Translations under genes and position numbers: made by a program
Shown here: positions 52,546-52,769 of the stretch, one piece after another
Position numbering within the stretch: position 1 is the first letter of the stretch
How the letters are laid out: each line of letters begins with the position of its first letter
The notes under the pieces: model-generated
What the model saw: the letters and a program-made list of their open reading frames with translations, nothing else
Told to the model about the DNA's origin: nothing
Database searches by the model: none
Origin: Zhenpiania hominis
GTDB taxonomy: Bacteria; Bacillota; Clostridia; Peptostreptococcales; Anaerovoracaceae
Length of the DNA stretch: 52,769 bases
Reading direction: 5' to 3'
NCBI RefSeq assembly: GCF_014333425.1
Contig: NZ_JACRYT010000020.1
Span: 1-52,769 of the forward strand

Positions 52546-52581
52546 AAAAGTCCAATCTCGAGCGAAAGAGATTGGACTTTT
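52546..52581 (+). terminator. Strong hairpin ahead of the transposase gene
   Basis: AAAAGTCCAATCTC (52546-52559) and GAGATTGGACTTTT (52568-52581) make a perfect 14-base stem with an 8-base loop, T-rich on both strands at the outer side. It would stop transcription entering the IS from outside, as is common at IS ends, and may work in both directions. Confidence 0.65.
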
Positions 52582-52639
52582 TCTATGTATAAAATGAAGA
52601 TAAATGTTGAAATTCCAATAATTAAGACGGCAAATATGA

Positions 52640-52645
52640 TATAAT
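52640..52645 (+). promoter_or_regulatory. Extended -10 promoter of the transposase gene
   Basis: TGATATAAT gives a perfect -10 with TGn extension, 33 bases before the transposase ATG. No good -35 box is present. Confidence 0.4.
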
Positions 52646-52677
52646 ATAAGAAAGAGAAATGAAAAGAGGATGCCGCA

Positions 52678-52769
52678 ATGATCACCAAACTCAATACCGA
52701 AGACAAGAAAAAACAGATACAGATGATCTCGATAGAGGAACTCGTCCCTCAGGATCATCTGCTCAGGAA
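52678..52769 (+). CDS. IS1182-family transposase, N-terminal part, cut by the window edge
   Basis: Thirty codons are visible, starting at an ATG behind AGAGGA. The segment KKQIQMISIEELVPQDHLLR is the characteristic opening of IS1182-family transposases, where it precedes the N-terminal DNA-binding domain. The rest of the insertion sequence lies beyond the right edge. It points away from the abiE operon. Confidence 0.75.
   Translation, partial: MITKLNTEDKKKQIQMISIEELVPQDHLLR

Noticed and set aside
52390..52758. A 122-codon minus-strand open frame at the right edge
   Set aside because: It covers the abiE promoter, two hairpins and the reverse of the IS1182 transposase start; composition is hydrophobic noise and it has no ribosome site.
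1..52769. CRISPR array, tRNA or rRNA genes
   Set aside because: No regularly spaced 25-40 base repeats and no cloverleaf or rRNA-like stretch was seen on either strand by eye.

Overview
The window looks like a Gram-positive, low-to-mid GC anaerobe of the Clostridia, most likely Lachnospiraceae-like. This is inferred from TagGH/TagF/TarI-type teichoic-acid genes, strong AGGAGG-like ribosome sites with TTGnnn-17-TAnnnT promoters, a ParB plus large serine recombinase module typical of clostridial conjugative elements, and the 3' tail of a clostridial RumA-like methyltransferase. No rRNA, tRNA or CRISPR array was seen.

Region 1 (about 0.4-40.4 kb) is a very large surface-polysaccharide locus, almost entirely on the minus strand, so it reads from right to left. 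It opens at a promoter near 40.38 kb with a UDP-GlcNAc 4,6-dehydratase, a C4 aminotransferase and a phosphoglycosyl transferase, the usual set for starting a glycan on a 4-amino-4,6-dideoxy sugar. Next come two GT4 glycosyltransferases, genes for all four steps to UDP-2,3-diacetamido-2,3-dideoxy-glucuronate (wbpA, wbpB, wbpD, wbpE types), a deacetylase-like/LpxD-like pair, Wzy, Wzx, an asparagine-synthase-like amidotransferase and an MBOAT/AlgX-like O-acylation pair. From about 21 kb leftward the content becomes teichoic-acid-like: a second polymerase/ligase-type membrane protein, a GT2-TagF fusion, rmlA, ugd, a double GT2, the ABC exporter TagGH, several CDP-glycerol-type polyol-phosphate transferases, a TarI-type cytidylyltransferase with an SDR partner, and finally a carrier protein-MBOAT-SGNH module. 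One degenerate polyol-phosphate transferase (8.7-9.8 kb) points the other way.

Both MBOAT acyltransferases and the SGNH partner of the first are interrupted: a one-base shift in a poly-G run, an in-frame TAG at a conserved Trp, and an in-frame TAA. O-acylation of both polymers is therefore predicted to be off, unless these are sequencing errors or switchable sites.

Region 2 (about 40.4-52.8 kb) is accessory DNA: unrecognised debris, a decayed yhcG (PDDEXK) gene, a complete Kiwa anti-phage pair (kwaA-kwaB), a frameshifted 3' fragment of rumA, a rhuM gene lying between two near-identical candidate att sequences, a large serine recombinase, ParB and a small replication-type wHTH protein, and then a defence-like transcription unit. 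That unit has its own promoter/operator and terminator and holds AbiEi, AbiEii and an unrecognised 648-residue protein with a C-terminal HEPN-like RxxxxH motif. The window ends in the start of an IS1182-type transposase. The AbiE-HEPN trio is the best candidate for an undescribed system; the Kiwa pair and the rumA attachment site explain why defence genes accumulate here.
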